The position numbers and the translations under genes are program-made. 64,000 bases of DNA from BOG-908 sp965198825 (GTDB lineage Bacteria; Pseudomonadota; Alphaproteobacteria; Acetobacterales; Acetobacteraceae), in assembly GCA_965198825.1 (NCBI GenBank), contig CBDAQB010000003.1, forward strand, positions 1,736,001-1,800,000, read 5' to 3'. Under the pieces are notes generated by a model. The model saw only the letters and a program-made list of their open reading frames with translations, searched no databases and was not told the DNA's origin. Below, in pieces: positions 1-9,093 of the stretch (its first letter is position 1; each line of letters starts with the position of its first letter).

Positions 1-1019
1 CGAACAACGTGACGCTCGGCGGACAGTCAGCAGGTGCGATAGATACCGGGCTCGCCATGCTTTCGCCTTTAGCCGCCGGCACGCTTCAACGCGGCATTTG
101 TGAAAGCTTCTGCCCCACCAGTAATCTTCCCACGCTGGCCTCGGCTGAAGCGGTTGGTCAGCAATTCGCCGACGCGGTCGGCTGCGGCGGCAAAACCGGT
201 TCTGCCCAGGCAAGCTGCCTGCGCCACGTGCCAGCCTCCGCAGTGGAAGCCGCAGCCGGAACGGCTAGCGCTGCGAGCGCCTATGTGCTCGGGCCGATCC
301 TGGACGGCACCATCCTGCCTGTTCAGCCACCGGCGGCCTGGGCGAGTGGCCAGTTCACCCACATACCGCTCATGAACGGCAACGTGCAAGACGAAGAGAA
401 CTTCACGCTTGCGATCAGCGAGTATTTTTCCAACCCGCGCCAGGCGCCAACGGCCGCGCAATACACCAGTGCGATTTCCCACACTTACGCGAGCCCCACC
501 TATCCGGCCGGAACCGCCGAGAAAATCCTGAAGCTCTACCCGCTCGCGAATTATCCCTCCGCGCAAGCCGCCTGGGACAGGGCCGGAACTGATCCTGGCA
601 TTTGCGCGGAGATGGCGCTGAACACCACTCTCGCGAAGCAAATTCCAGTCTATGCCTATCTCTTTGACGACCAGACTCCGCCTTTCTACTTCCCGAAAAT
701 GCCCGGCTTCACGGCGCTGGCCTATCATACGTCCGACATTCAGTTCCTCTTCCCGCTCTACCATGGCGGCCAAGGTACGCCGCACAAGCTGATGGGTGAC
801 CAGGCCACGCTTTCGAGCGAGCTTGTCGCCGCCTGGACACGCTTCGCCTGGACCGGCAATCCAAACGGGGTCGGCAATTCGCCTTGGCCCGTGTTCAAAA
901 CTAGCCAGAACACGCCCGACGAGTTGCTCGAGAACGTGCCGTCACTGACGACCGAGACGACAGCGCAATTCAACTCCTCGCACCATTGCGCCTTCTGGGA
1001 AGGGCTGACGCATAGCTGA
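1..1019 (+). CDS. Carboxylesterase type B, C-terminal part (5' end outside window)
   Basis: The open frame is already running at base 3 and reads N-N-V-T-L-G-G-Q-S-A-G-A. This is the nucleophile-elbow region of type B carboxylesterases, with the catalytic Ser in GQSAG. A GNVQDEE segment about 120 residues later matches the place of the acidic triad member, and AYHTSDIQFLF matches the catalytic His segment (family usually GxYHxxE/D). About 340 residues are present, so roughly the N-terminal third of a normal ~500-residue enzyme lies upstream. The GTG at base 9 is an internal codon, not a start. It would hydrolyse carboxylic esters; the substrate cannot be told. It converges on the next gene, with a family A repeat between. 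Confidence 0.9.
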   Translation, partial: NNVTLGGQSAGAIDTGLAMLSPLAAGTLQRGICESFCPTSNLPTLASAEAVGQQFADAVGCGGKTGSAQASCLRHVPASAVEAAAGTASAASAYVLGPILDGTILPVQPPAAWASGQFTHIPLMNGNVQDEENFTLAISEYFSNPRQAPTAAQYTSAISHTYASPTYPAGTAEKILKLYPLANYPSAQAAWDRAGTDPGICAEMALNTTLAKQIPVYAYLFDDQTPPFYFPKMPGFTALAYHTSDIQFLFPLYHGGQGTPHKLMGDQATLSSELVAAWTRFAWTGNPNGVGNSPWPVFKTSQNTPDELLENVPSLTTETTAQFNSSHHCAFWEGLTHS

Positions 1020-1073
1020 CTTCTGCGCTTAGGGAATAAGTTTACGGCGCTTATTTCCTTAACAAGAAAGCAT

Positions 1074-1185
1074 CTTCTTTTTTGAAAAAAAGAAGCAAAA
1101 AACTTTTCCCCTTTGGGCTGGGCAATTCCTCAAACCCGGCCCAAAGGTCGCAAAAGTTTTTTGGTTCTTTTTTTCAAAAAAGAAC
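1074..1185 (+). repeat. Family A intergenic inverted repeat, copy 1
   Basis: The left arm is TTCTTTTTTGAAAAAAAGAA followed by GCAAAAAACTTTT. The right arm is AAAAGTTTTTTGG followed by TTCTTTTTTTCAAAAAAGAA. Between them is a GC-rich centre with TTTGGGC...GCCCAAA pairing. Left arm ends in GAAGC, right arm begins GGTTC; I call this the + orientation. It lies between two convergent 3' ends, 11 nt from the stop of the minus-strand gene. Each arm is itself a hairpin with a T-run, so it may act as a bidirectional terminator. Confidence 0.9.
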
Positions 1186-1196
1186 TGCTTGCTTTC

Positions 1197-1862
1197 TTAT
1201 CGACCCTCACCCCGACTCTCGCCGATGAAGTCCGACAAGAACGACGGACAAGTCCGTATCCGTCCAAGCGCCACGCGCGCCTTATGGAGTTGCCGCGCGA
1301 TCGCAGCGAAATGCATGGCCAGATCAGCCTCGTTCGCCTGCCCGATATCCACGTGTGAGCCGTCGGCAAGGCCGACGTTGAGCCAGACACGGGTAATGCC
1401 GCGGCCACCGCAAGCCACCGTCACGGTTCGCGCCTCAGACCAGGCGTAAGGATGCTCTGGCGACCATAAGGCGGGATGCCGGACCAGCGCCGTGTCGCTC
1501 GCATGCCAGAAGGCGGAAACGCCGTAGAGGCTAGCGAGCACCGTGGCGAGCAGCGCCGTGGCGGTCAGAATGCCCAGCCTGCCAGTGAGAAAAGCCGAAA
1601 GGTAATCTTGGAGGAACGGGAAGGTTCGCGACCGAATGGCTATGAAGACGATCAGCACGTAGAAGCCAAACAGAATACCCGGCCAGAACAGGAACCCAGG
1701 AGCGAGCGGCCCGCCGATTTCACCTTCGTGCGGAAAGACGTTCCGCTGGAAATACAGGCTTATCAGGTTGAACAGCAGGGCTGCGGCGAACGGCGTCAGC
1801 AGGAGCAGCGCGCGCAGGTCGGTGCGGCTATTGAACCCAGGACTGAACTCGAACCGAGGCAT
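1197..1862 (-). CDS. Hypothetical membrane protein, three predicted TM segments
   Basis: The 221-residue protein has hydrophobic segments at about residues 17-38, 54-77 and 93-116. A soluble C-terminal domain of about 100 residues follows, which includes a VACGGRGITRVWLNVGL segment. I do not recognise a family. Its ATG at 1862 lies 37 bp after the degP stop on the same strand, so it could be the last gene of the hflK-hflC-degP unit. Function unknown; the soluble domain probably sits on one face of the inner membrane. Confidence 0.6.
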   Translation of the reverse strand: MPRFEFSPGFNSRTDLRALLLLTPFAAALLFNLISLYFQRNVFPHEGEIGGPLAPGFLFWPGILFGFYVLIVFIAIRSRTFPFLQDYLSAFLTGRLGILTATALLATVLASLYGVSAFWHASDTALVRHPALWSPEHPYAWSEARTVTVACGGRGITRVWLNVGLADGSHVDIGQANEADLAMHFAAIARQLHKARVALGRIRTCPSFLSDFIGESRGEGR

Positions 1863-1899
1863 GGGAAGGGTTGACCCCTGCCCTGCCCGGCCGTGCTGC

Positions 1900-3429
1900 C
1901 TACTTCTTCGCCACAGGCAGCGGCGTGTAGCGGAAGCCGTCGGTGCCCTGGATCAGGACGAGAACGGTCTTCTTGTTCTTCGAGCGGGCGTCGTCGATCT
2001 GCTTCTGCATGTCGGCTGGCGTCGCGACCGATTGCTGCGCGACTTCGACGATCACGTCGCCTGCCTTGAGGCCGCGGTTTGCCGCAACGCCGTCGCTGGT
2101 GACGTCGGTCACGACGATGCCTTTCTGCTGCGCATCGATATGGAACTTCTTGCGCAGATCATCGGTGATCGGCGACAGCTTGAGGCCCAGCACAGAGAAT
2201 TCCGTGGTCGCGTCGGCCGCAGGCTTGTGTGGCGAGTCGGGCTTTGCGGCCTTCTCGTCGTCCGGCATTTCGGCAACGACAACTTGCAGCGTCTGCTCGT
2301 GGCCGGCGCGCCAGATATCGACAGGCACCGACTTGTCCACGGCCGTCTCTGCAACGACGCGTGGAAGGGTGCGCATCTCCTTCAGCTTCTGGCCATTGAA
2401 GGTGAGAATGACGTCGCCGTTCTGGATGTGCGCGCGGTCTGCTGGGCCGCCCGTGGTGACGCCGGCGATCAGCGCGCCGTCCTCACCCTTGAGGCCAAGG
2501 CTTTCCGCAATGTCGGGCGTCACCTGCTGGATGCGCACGCCGAGCCAGCCGCGGCGAGGGCGGCCGTAATGGCGCAACTGCTCGACGACGTTCTTCGCCT
2601 CGTCACTGGGAATGGAAAAGCCGATGCCGATCGATCCGCCGGAAGGCGAGTAGATCGCCGTGTTGATGCCGATCACCTCGCCGGCCATGTTGAACAGCGG
2701 GCCGCCGGAGTTGCCGCGGTTGATAGCGGCATCGGTCTGGATGAAGTCGTCATAGGGGCCCTGCTGGATATCGCGGCCTCGGGCCGAGACGATGCCTGCG
2801 GTGACGGAGCCGCCCAGGCCGAAGGGGTTGCCGATGGCGAGAACCCAGTCGCCCACACGGCTCGCATCACTGTCGCCGAAATGCACAGCAGGCAGCGGCT
2901 TGGCGGGGTGCACCTGAAGCACGGCGATGTCGGTGCGGTCGTCATGGCCGATGAGGGTCGCCTTCAGGGTGGTGTTGTCCTGAAGGGTCACGCTGATTTC
3001 GTCGGCGCCATCGATGACGTGGTTGTTGGTGATGACGATGCCGGTCGGGTCGATGATGAAGCCCGAGCCCAGGCTCTGCATCTTATGGGGATGGCCGTCG
3101 CTGGGCGGCGGAGCATCGCCGTTATCCTGGTCGTTGTCCTGATCGCCGTTGTCGCCGTTGTCGGAGCCGCCCTTGTTGCCGCCGCCCTGGCTGTGGCCGT
3201 GCTTGTTCATGAAGTCGTGGAAGAACTGCTCGAAAGGCGAGCCGGGCGGAAACACCGGCATCTCCGGGCCCTTGTCTGGCGAGGCCGCCACGTTCTGGGT
3301 CGAGCTGATGTTCACCACAGCCGGCAGAAGGCCTTCTGCGAGGTCTGCAAAACTATCGGGAGCGCCGCGCGCCATCAGGCCGCTTGGAACGCACAGGCAG
3401 GCGGCGGCCAGCAGGAAACGACGCATCAC
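1900..3429 (-). CDS. degP: Do-family periplasmic serine protease (DegP/MucD-like)
   Basis: The protein has 509 residues and an N-terminal signal peptide (about residues 1-20, MMRRFLLAAACLCVPSG). The S1C catalytic triad is complete: His137 in TNNHVIDG, Asp167 in DDRTDIAVL, Ser241 in RGNSGGPLFN. Two PDZ domains follow at about 290-370 and 410-500. In this family the enzyme degrades or refolds misfolded envelope proteins. An unusual low-complexity stretch rich in Gly, Asn and Asp (about residues 81-118) fills the LA-loop position before the protease core. It lies 85 bp downstream of hflC, and the hflK-hflC-degP order is common in proteobacteria, so co-transcription is likely. Whether it is DegP, DegQ or MucD in the strict sense cannot be decided from sequence. 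Confidence 0.95.
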   Translation of the reverse strand: MMRRFLLAAACLCVPSGLMARGAPDSFADLAEGLLPAVVNISSTQNVAASPDKGPEMPVFPPGSPFEQFFHDFMNKHGHSQGGGNKGGSDNGDNGDQDNDQDNGDAPPPSDGHPHKMQSLGSGFIIDPTGIVITNNHVIDGADEISVTLQDNTTLKATLIGHDDRTDIAVLQVHPAKPLPAVHFGDSDASRVGDWVLAIGNPFGLGGSVTAGIVSARGRDIQQGPYDDFIQTDAAINRGNSGGPLFNMAGEVIGINTAIYSPSGGSIGIGFSIPSDEAKNVVEQLRHYGRPRRGWLGVRIQQVTPDIAESLGLKGEDGALIAGVTTGGPADRAHIQNGDVILTFNGQKLKEMRTLPRVVAETAVDKSVPVDIWRAGHEQTLQVVVAEMPDDEKAAKPDSPHKPAADATTEFSVLGLKLSPITDDLRKKFHIDAQQKGIVVTDVTSDGVAANRGLKAGDVIVEVAQQSVATPADMQKQIDDARSKNKKTVLVLIQGTDGFRYTPLPVAKK

Positions 3430-3446
3430 AATCCTCCGTTAAGACA

Positions 3447-3509
3447 AGGCCCAGGGGCTCTGCCCCCCATTTTCGAGACGTGGGACCCCGCCGGGAAATT
3501 GTCCCCAGT
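3447..3509. repeat. Degenerate family B GC-rich repeat
   Basis: The segment reads GGCCCAGGGGCTCTGCCCC and then, after an unrelated insert, TGGGACCCCGCCGGG and TGTCCCCAG. It matches the left arm of the full palindrome at 56141-56321 with several changes. It fills the hflC-degP gap. Confidence 0.6.
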
Positions 3510-3514
3510 CCGCA

Positions 3515-4378
3515 CTACTTTAGGCCCTGCATCAGTTTCAGGAAGTCGCTGTCGGCGGATAACACGAGGCGGCTTTTCCCCGAGGCGAAGGCGTCCCGAT
3601 ACGCCTGCAGGGTGCGCCAGGTTGCGAAGAACTGCGGATCGCGCTGGAACGCCTGGGCGTAGATGGCAATCGCCTGGGCCTCGCCCTCGCCGCGCAGGCG
3701 GTCGGCATCGGCCTTTGCCTGTGCCAGCAACACGGTTTTCTGGCGGTCCGCATCGGCGCGTATTTTGGCCGAAGCCTCCGCACCTTCGGCGCGCGCCTGA
3801 GCGGCCACACGCTTCCGCTCGGACTGCATGCGCTGCAGAATCGCCTCGGTATTCTCCTCGGGCAAGTCGGCACGGCGGATGCGAACATCGACGATATCCA
3901 CGCCGAAGCTCTTCATCTCGCTGTTCACCTCCTTGCGTATCTGACCCATGATCCGGTCGCGCTGCGCCGACAGGACGTTGAGCAATGTTTCGGAGCCGAG
4001 CACGCGACGCAGGCTGGAGGTGACGACCGAGTTCAGCCTCGCCCGTATCCCGTCTTCGGTCGGGCCCACCGTCTGGTAATATTTCAGCGGCGACGTGATC
4101 TTGTAGCGGGTGAAGCTGTCAACAATGAGCCGGCGCTGATCGCCCAGGATGACCTCCTCCTGCGGCGCCTCGTAGTCGAGCAGCCGTCGATCGAAGGTGA
4201 TAGCGGTCTGGATAAGCGGAAGCTTGGCATTCAGCCCAGGCGTGTCGATGACGCGAACCGGCTTGCCGAACTGCGTGATCAGGACGATTTCGGTCTGGCC
4301 GACGGTAATGAAGCACAGGTCGGTTACGAAGATGACCAGTGCCAGAAGCACCAGGCCGATGACGATGCGCCGGTTCAT
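3515..4378 (-). CDS. hflC: HflC, subunit of the HflKC membrane complex
   Basis: The 287-residue SPFH/band-7 protein has one N-terminal TM segment (residues about 5-25) followed by a band-7 domain (ITQFGKPVRVIDTPGLNAK) and a long Ala/Arg/Glu-rich coiled coil (about 170-240). HflC and HflK form a large cage around FtsH in the inner membrane and modulate its proteolysis. Its ATG overlaps the hflK stop by 4 bp (ATGA), which indicates translational coupling. Length is slightly under the E. coli protein, as is usual in alphaproteobacteria. Confidence 0.96.
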   Translation of the reverse strand: MNRRIVIGLVLLALVIFVTDLCFITVGQTEIVLITQFGKPVRVIDTPGLNAKLPLIQTAITFDRRLLDYEAPQEEVILGDQRRLIVDSFTRYKITSPLKYYQTVGPTEDGIRARLNSVVTSSLRRVLGSETLLNVLSAQRDRIMGQIRKEVNSEMKSFGVDIVDVRIRRADLPEENTEAILQRMQSERKRVAAQARAEGAEASAKIRADADRQKTVLLAQAKADADRLRGEGEAQAIAIYAQAFQRDPQFFATWRTLQAYRDAFASGKSRLVLSADSDFLKLMQGLK

Positions 4379-5559
4379 TTCGCGGCTCCCGTTGCGGGAA
4401 CAGGTGGCAAAGGCGGCGCCGGTGGAGAGAAGCTGCCGTTGAGCTGCAGAAGCGGCACGAGGCCGCGCAACTTGTCGTCCACGATGACCGAAGGCGCGCT
4501 CTTCAGAATGTCCTGCATCGTCTCGATGTAGAGGCGCTTCAGCGTCACGTCCTTGGCTTGCGTGTAGGCGGCGTAGACGCTGAGGAAGCGCTGCGCCTCG
4601 CCTTGGCTCGCGGCCACGGCAGCGGATTTGGCGCCGTTCGCCTGCGCCATGATGGACGCCGCATCGCCGCGTGCGCGAGGGACTATGTCGTTGGCGTAGG
4701 ACTGAGCGTCGTTGCGGGCGGTGTCGGCGTCTGTCGTGGCGCGCTGCACATCCCGGAAGCTTTCCACGACGTCGGCCGGCGGATCCACCTTCTGAAGCTG
4801 AACCTGCGTGATCTCCACGCCCGTGCCGTACTGATCGAGTATCGACTGCGTCCCGGTCGTGACCGCCTGCTCGATCGCGGCGCGGCCGCCTGTCAGCGCA
4901 GACTGGATGGCGGTGTGGCCAATAACCTGGCGCAGCACGCTTTCGGCGGCGGATTTTACCGTATAGCCGGGGTTGCGCGTGTTGAAGGCGAAGGCAGCCG
5001 CGTCGCTGATGCGCCAGAACACCGAGGCGTTGATGTCCACGATGTTCTCGTCGCCCGTCAGCATCAGGCTTTCTTCCGCCAGGTCACGGGCCGGCCGGCC
5101 ACGGGCTGGCTCGACGCTGCCTTCGGGAGCGGCGGGGCTCGACTCCTGCTCGTCGGTCGAGGCGCTGCGGAAGCCGATTTCGACACGGTTGATGCGGGTG
5201 ACGGAGAGCAGCTCTACGCTCTCGACCGGCCACGGCAGATGATAGTTCAGGCCTGGCGGCGTACTGCGGACATAGGCGCCGAACCGCATCACGAGGCCCA
5301 GCTCGTCCGGCTCGACGCGATAGATGCCAGAGCCGATCCAGAGGGCGGCGACGACGATCGCGGCGATGACCAGGCCGCGGCCGCCTGCGCTGCCGCCGCG
5401 GCCGAGCATGCGGCGGAAGCTGGCGCGCGCATCGGTCAACAGGCGCTCGAACTCGGGCGGGAGCTGGCCGGGGCCGCCCCAAGGTCCCTGGCCGGGCGGG
5501 GTCGGTCGCCGGGGACCGTTGGAACCGCCAAGGTTCCAGGGGTTCTGATCGGAAGGCAT
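4375..5559 (-). CDS. hflK: HflK, subunit of the HflKC membrane complex
   Basis: This 394-residue protein starts with a Gly/Pro/Asn-rich cytoplasmic tail (about 1-30, typical of HflK). A TM segment (about 63-84) and the SPFH domain follow. The C-terminal part has the helical region found in this family (VQRATTDADTARNDAQSYAN) and a Pro-rich tail. It partners HflC, encoded next with a 4-bp overlap. It is the first gene of the hflK-hflC-degP unit and is divergent from mrp, with about 150 bp between starts for both promoters. A small extra stretch rich in Glu, Pro and Ala (about residues 140-160) interrupts the SPFH domain. Confidence 0.96.
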   Translation of the reverse strand: MPSDQNPWNLGGSNGPRRPTPPGQGPWGGPGQLPPEFERLLTDARASFRRMLGRGGSAGGRGLVIAAIVVAALWIGSGIYRVEPDELGLVMRFGAYVRSTPPGLNYHLPWPVESVELLSVTRINRVEIGFRSASTDEQESSPAAPEGSVEPARGRPARDLAEESLMLTGDENIVDINASVFWRISDAAAFAFNTRNPGYTVKSAAESVLRQVIGHTAIQSALTGGRAAIEQAVTTGTQSILDQYGTGVEITQVQLQKVDPPADVVESFRDVQRATTDADTARNDAQSYANDIVPRARGDAASIMAQANGAKSAAVAASQGEAQRFLSVYAAYTQAKDVTLKRLYIETMQDILKSAPSVIVDDKLRGLVPLLQLNGSFSPPAPPLPPVPATGAAK

Positions 5560-5713
5560 CTGTGCTCGTTAGCTCCTGAACCGCATCCGGGCTCGACGAC
5601 GAGCCAGGCTCACCTGGATGGCAGCTACCGCGCGGACGATATGAAGCCGGGCGAAGACGGTGGACCCATAATGGGCCCGCGCAGGGGATTTGCCCAGGAG
5701 GGCAGCAGAGAAG

Positions 5714-6778
5714 ATGGATCTGAACGAGCGGCTGATGGGGGTTCTGCGCAATCTGCGCGCGCCCCAGGGCTCAGTGAACGAAGGCGCCGACATCGTGGCC
5801 GCCGGCCTGGTGGACGACCTGCAGGTGCGCGAGGGGCTGGTTCAGCTGGTGCTGCGCGCCGAGCGGTCGCACCTGCGCGAGATGGAGGCGCTGGCAAAGG
5901 AGGCGGAGGCGCTGCTGAAGCGCCAGCAAGGCATTCTCAATGCCAGCGTCATCCTGACCTCGCATCGGCCAGAGCCCGCTCCAAAGGCCGAGCCGCCGCC
6001 TGCCGCAGGCGAGAAATTCCTCAGCGGCGTGAAGCGCGTCATAGCCGTCGCGTCCGGCAAAGGAGGCGTGGGCAAGTCGACGGTGGCGGTGAACCTCGCA
6101 GCCTCGCTCGCGGCGATGGGTCTGCGCACCGGACTGATCGACGCCGACATCTACGGGCCGAGCCTGCCGCGCATGGTCGGCGTGAACCGCAAGCCTGATG
6201 TCCGAGGTTCCATCATGCAGCCGATCGAGGCGTTCGGCGTGCGCTGCATGTCCATCGGGTTCCTGGTGCCGGAGGACCAGGCAATGATCTGGCGCGGCCC
6301 CATGATCATGGGCGCCCTCACGCAGATGCTGGGTCAGACCGAGTGGGGAACGCTGGACGCCATGGTGGTGGACCTGCCGCCCGGAACAGGCGACGCGCAG
6401 CTCACCCTATCGCAGAAGGTGTCACTGTCCGGCGCGGTGATCGTCTCCACGCCGCAGGATATCGCGCTCATCGATGCGCGGCGCGGTGTCGCGATGTTCG
6501 AGAAGGTCGGCGTGCGCGTGCTCGGCGTCATCGAGAACATGAGCTACTTCGCCTGCCCGCATTGCGGCGAGACATCCACGCCGTTCGGCCACGGCGGCGC
6601 GCGCGCCGAGGCGGTCAAACTCGGCGTGCCGTTCCTGGGCGAGGTGCCGCTGCTGCTGGATGTGCGCGAGGCAGGCGACGCCGGAAAGCCGATCGTGCTG
6701 GCTTCGCCCGAGAGCGCAGGCGCCCGCGCGCTGCGCGGCATCGCCGAGCGGGTCTGGCAGGAAGTCGATGGAGACTGA
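5714..6778 (+). CDS. mrp: Mrp/ApbC-type iron-sulfur carrier P-loop ATPase
   Basis: The protein has 354 residues from ATG 5714, which begins MDLNERLMGVLRNL. An in-frame TTG at 5690 is an alternative start, but the ATG fits the family N-terminus and has AGGAG upstream at 5696-5700. Domain order is an N-terminal MIP18-like region (about 1-80), then the deviant Walker A GKGGVGKST (about 115) and DADIYGPSLP. The C-terminal CPHC motif (MSYFACPHCGE) binds a bridging Fe-S cluster in the dimer. The family delivers Fe-S clusters to apo-proteins in the cytoplasm. The gene is divergent from hflK. Confidence 0.95.
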   Translation: MDLNERLMGVLRNLRAPQGSVNEGADIVAAGLVDDLQVREGLVQLVLRAERSHLREMEALAKEAEALLKRQQGILNASVILTSHRPEPAPKAEPPPAAGEKFLSGVKRVIAVASGKGGVGKSTVAVNLAASLAAMGLRTGLIDADIYGPSLPRMVGVNRKPDVRGSIMQPIEAFGVRCMSIGFLVPEDQAMIWRGPMIMGALTQMLGQTEWGTLDAMVVDLPPGTGDAQLTLSQKVSLSGAVIVSTPQDIALIDARRGVAMFEKVGVRVLGVIENMSYFACPHCGETSTPFGHGGARAEAVKLGVPFLGEVPLLLDVREAGDAGKPIVLASPESAGARALRGIAERVWQEVDGD

Positions 6779-6857
6779 CCGAAAGCCGGCCGGCGCGCGC
6801 AGGATCGCGCCAGGAGCGTGGCTCGGCTATGCTCTGCCGCAAGAACGGGGATGAGAC

Positions 6858-7088
6858 ATGCTGATCGACTACATGAGGGAAGAGTGGGAGCGGGAGATCC
6901 TGCGCTGCGATGCGACTGTCGCGCTCATCAAGGGCTTGCCCGAGATTGCCAACGGTATCAGGACCGGTGATCCGCTGGCGGTCGTCGCCCACGAATATGC
7001 GGAACGGCTGAGCGAGTGGCGGACGCAGCTACATGATTTGCAGACGCGGTATCGCGGGGATCCTGAGGAGTGGCAAATCAAGGCTTGA
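6858..7088 (+). CDS. Small hypothetical protein (76 aa)
   Basis: The frame runs from an ATG with GGGGATGAGAC just upstream, a usable ribosome-binding site. The product is charged and likely all-helical, with an N-terminal MLIDYMREEWEREILR stretch and a C-terminal WRTQLHDLQTRYRGD stretch. No Cys pairs or signal sequence. It follows mrp by 79 bp on the same strand. I do not recognise a family; codon use and the RBS support it as real. Confidence 0.6.
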   Translation: MLIDYMREEWEREILRCDATVALIKGLPEIANGIRTGDPLAVVAHEYAERLSEWRTQLHDLQTRYRGDPEEWQIKA

Positions 7089-7105
7089 TAGAAGAAAGGA
7101 AGCAC

Positions 7106-7215
7106 TTCTTTTTTGAAAAAAAGAAGCAAAAAACTTTTGGGATTTAGGCCGGGCCTTCCCACAATCTCGGTCCCAAGTCGCAAAAGTTTTTTGGTTCTTT
7201 TTTTCAAAAAAGAAC
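7106..7215 (+). repeat. Family A intergenic inverted repeat, copy 2
   Basis: It has the same arms as copy 1, with a GAAGC left end and a GGTTC right end (+ orientation). It lies between the 3' ends of the 76-aa gene (17 nt away) and the convergent VOC gene (32 nt away). The flanks AGGAAGCAC on the left and ACGCTTGCTT on the right partly extend the inverted repeat. Confidence 0.9.
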
Positions 7216-7247
7216 ACGCTTGCTTTTGATCGTTGCCTAAGAGGCGA

Positions 7248-7712
7248 CTAAGGTTTTGGCTGCCAGAGTTCGATCCTCGTACCATCAGGATCGAGTATCC
7301 AGGCGAAGCGTCCAGTGGGGTCGCTGTCGTCGCGTTTGAGGATTGCAACACCTTTGCCCTCGAGCTTCTTGATGATGGCATCGAGATCATCGACCGCGAA
7401 GTTGATCATGAACTCGCGCTGCGACGGCGCGAAATAGTCGGTGCTCTCGGGAAAAGCGTTCCATACGAGCACGTGCGGATGTTGCGGCGCGTCGTAACGC
7501 AGCATCGCGCCGCCCCATTTTTCGATGTTAAAGCCCAGAACGTCGCGATACCAGGCAGCGAGCGCCTTCGGATCCTTGCTCTTGAAGAAAATGCCGCCGA
7601 CGCCGGTGATGTGGCCTGGCGCGTTGCCTTGGTCCGGCGGCGCGGCCGCCGCAGTGGTGCAGAGCATCAGGCAGGCCACAAGGGTCAGATAAGCATGCAT
7701 CGTCACCGTCAT
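7248..7712 (-). CDS. VOC-superfamily protein with signal peptide
   Basis: This 154-residue protein has a clear secretion signal (about residues 1-24, YLTLVACLMLCTTAAAA). One glyoxalase/bleomycin-resistance-type domain follows, with paired beta-alpha-beta modules (GVGGIFFKSKDPKALAAWY and INFAVDDLDAIIKKLEGKG). The C-terminal end RFAWILDPDGTRIELWQP is the classical VOC metal-site strand, with a Glu in the expected ligand position. A good RBS (GGGAGACAAAG) precedes ATG 7712. VOC proteins are usually cytosolic, so the export signal is notable. Substrate unknown. It lies 56 bp downstream of the CNNM transporter gene on the same strand. Confidence 0.85.
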   Translation of the reverse strand: MTVTMHAYLTLVACLMLCTTAAAAPPDQGNAPGHITGVGGIFFKSKDPKALAAWYRDVLGFNIEKWGGAMLRYDAPQHPHVLVWNAFPESTDYFAPSQREFMINFAVDDLDAIIKKLEGKGVAILKRDDSDPTGRFAWILDPDGTRIELWQPKP

Positions 7713-7768
7713 TTCTTTGTCTCCCAGCCAGCTGCGACTTTCGTGCGCAAGCCAGCTTGAAACGAAAA

Positions 7769-9070
7769 TCAGGCTTGCGCCAGCTTCTCCCTGCTGGCGC
7801 GGACTTTGACCACGCGCCGCCCGTCCATCTCCAGCACCTCGAACAGCCAGCCGCCGAAGACGATGCGGTCGCCGGCGCGTGGGACGCGCATGAGGAGGGC
7901 CAGAAGAAGGCCGGCGAGCGTGTGGTAGCTGCCTTCCGCGGGAAGGTCCGGGAGAAGCAGGCGTGCCTTGAGTTCATCGACGGGGGTCATGCCATCCATC
8001 ATCATTTCCCCGCTCACCTGGTCGGCCGCCTGGCTGGGTGTGCCGTAGCCTGGTTCGGCGAGGTCGCCGATAATCGCCTCCAGCACGTCTGCCGCAGTCA
8101 CGACGCCTTCGAAACTGCCGTATTCGTCGATCACCAGGGCAAGGCCCATGACGTCCGCCTTGAGGCGCTCCAGCGCGTCGAGCGCGCTGATGGTGTCCGG
8201 CACCACCATGGGCTGGCGTAGCGAAGCGGCAAGCGAGAGGTCCTTGCCGTCGAGGATGCGGTCGAGAAGGTCCTTTGCCTGGACAACGCCGACCACGTTG
8301 TCGATCGAGCCGTCGCACACCACGAAACGGCTGTGCGGCGCGGCCGTCAGCGCCTTGGCGATTTCGCGCCGCGTGTCGGTGCGGTCGATCCAGGCGAGCT
8401 CCGTACGCGGCGTCATGATGGCGCGCACCGGCTTGTCGGCAAGGCGAAGGACGCGCTCGATCATGTCGCGCTCCTCGGTTTCCAGAACACCCGCCTGGGT
8501 GCCCTCTGCGAGAAGGGCCTTGAGCTCATCTTCGGTGACGGCCTGTCGCGTCGCATCCGAGAGGCTGAAAATCCGCAGCACCAGGTCGGACGAGCGGCCG
8601 AGCAGCCAGACGATCGGCGCCGTCACGCGAGACAGGCCGGCGACGGGAAGCGCCAGCCAGGCGGAAATCAGCTCGGGCGAGCGAAGTGCGAGGCGCTTTG
8701 GCACCAGCTCGCCCAGTACGAGCGTCAGGTAGGTGATGCCGATGACGGTCAGGGTCAGCGAGACCCCGACCTTTGCTTCACCGATATAAGGCACCCGGGC
8801 GACCAACGGCTCCAGCTCGCTCGCCAGGCGGGCGCCCCCGAAGGTGCCCGAGAGAATGCCGACCAGCGTGACGCCCACCTGAACCGTCGGCAGAAAGAGC
8901 TGCGGATCGTCTGCGAGGCGCCGGGCGGCGGCCGCACCGCGGACCTTCTTGTGCTCGAGGACTGAAAGGCGCGCCCGCCGCGCCGAGACGAGGGCCATCT
9001 CGGTCATCGAGAACACACCGTTCAGGATGATCAGGAGGAAGATAACCAGGAGTTCGAGGAGCGTCGTCAC
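7769..9070 (-). CDS. CNNM/CorC-HlyC family transporter
   Basis: The protein has 433 residues. An N-terminal CNNM (DUF21) transmembrane domain covers about residues 1-190 (LLVIFLLIILNGVFSMTEMALVS...). A tandem CBS pair follows at about 215-340 (VRAIMTPRTELAWIDR and PMVVPDTISALDALERL), then a C-terminal CorC_HlyC FAD-like domain. The family is linked to divalent cation (Mg or Co) efflux and was first annotated as hemolysins. The CBS pair would sense nucleotides in the cytoplasm. It is transcribed away from the glucan synthase gene. Confidence 0.93.
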   Translation of the reverse strand: MTTLLELLVIFLLIILNGVFSMTEMALVSARRARLSVLEHKKVRGAAAARRLADDPQLFLPTVQVGVTLVGILSGTFGGARLASELEPLVARVPYIGEAKVGVSLTLTVIGITYLTLVLGELVPKRLALRSPELISAWLALPVAGLSRVTAPIVWLLGRSSDLVLRIFSLSDATRQAVTEDELKALLAEGTQAGVLETEERDMIERVLRLADKPVRAIMTPRTELAWIDRTDTRREIAKALTAAPHSRFVVCDGSIDNVVGVVQAKDLLDRILDGKDLSLAASLRQPMVVPDTISALDALERLKADVMGLALVIDEYGSFEGVVTAADVLEAIIGDLAEPGYGTPSQAADQVSGEMMMDGMTPVDELKARLLLPDLPAEGSYHTLAGLLLALLMRVPRAGDRIVFGGWLFEVLEMDGRRVVKVRASREKLAQA

Positions 9071-9093
9071 GGAGTCACTTCTTCGTCAAAAAA

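Noticed and set aside
1074..1185. Family A repeats as small protein genes (FFFEKKNQKTF frames)
   Set aside because: The same peptide appears only because the arm is repeated; frames have no independent starts and lie between genes.
1768..3951. 727-codon open frame on the plus strand opposite degP and hflC
   Set aside because: Long antisense frame caused by high GC; no domain, and the minus strand has complete DegP and HflC.
4558..6198. 546-codon plus-strand frame opposite hflK and into mrp
   Set aside because: Shadow frame; the sequence is Arg/Ala-rich noise while HflK and Mrp are clear.
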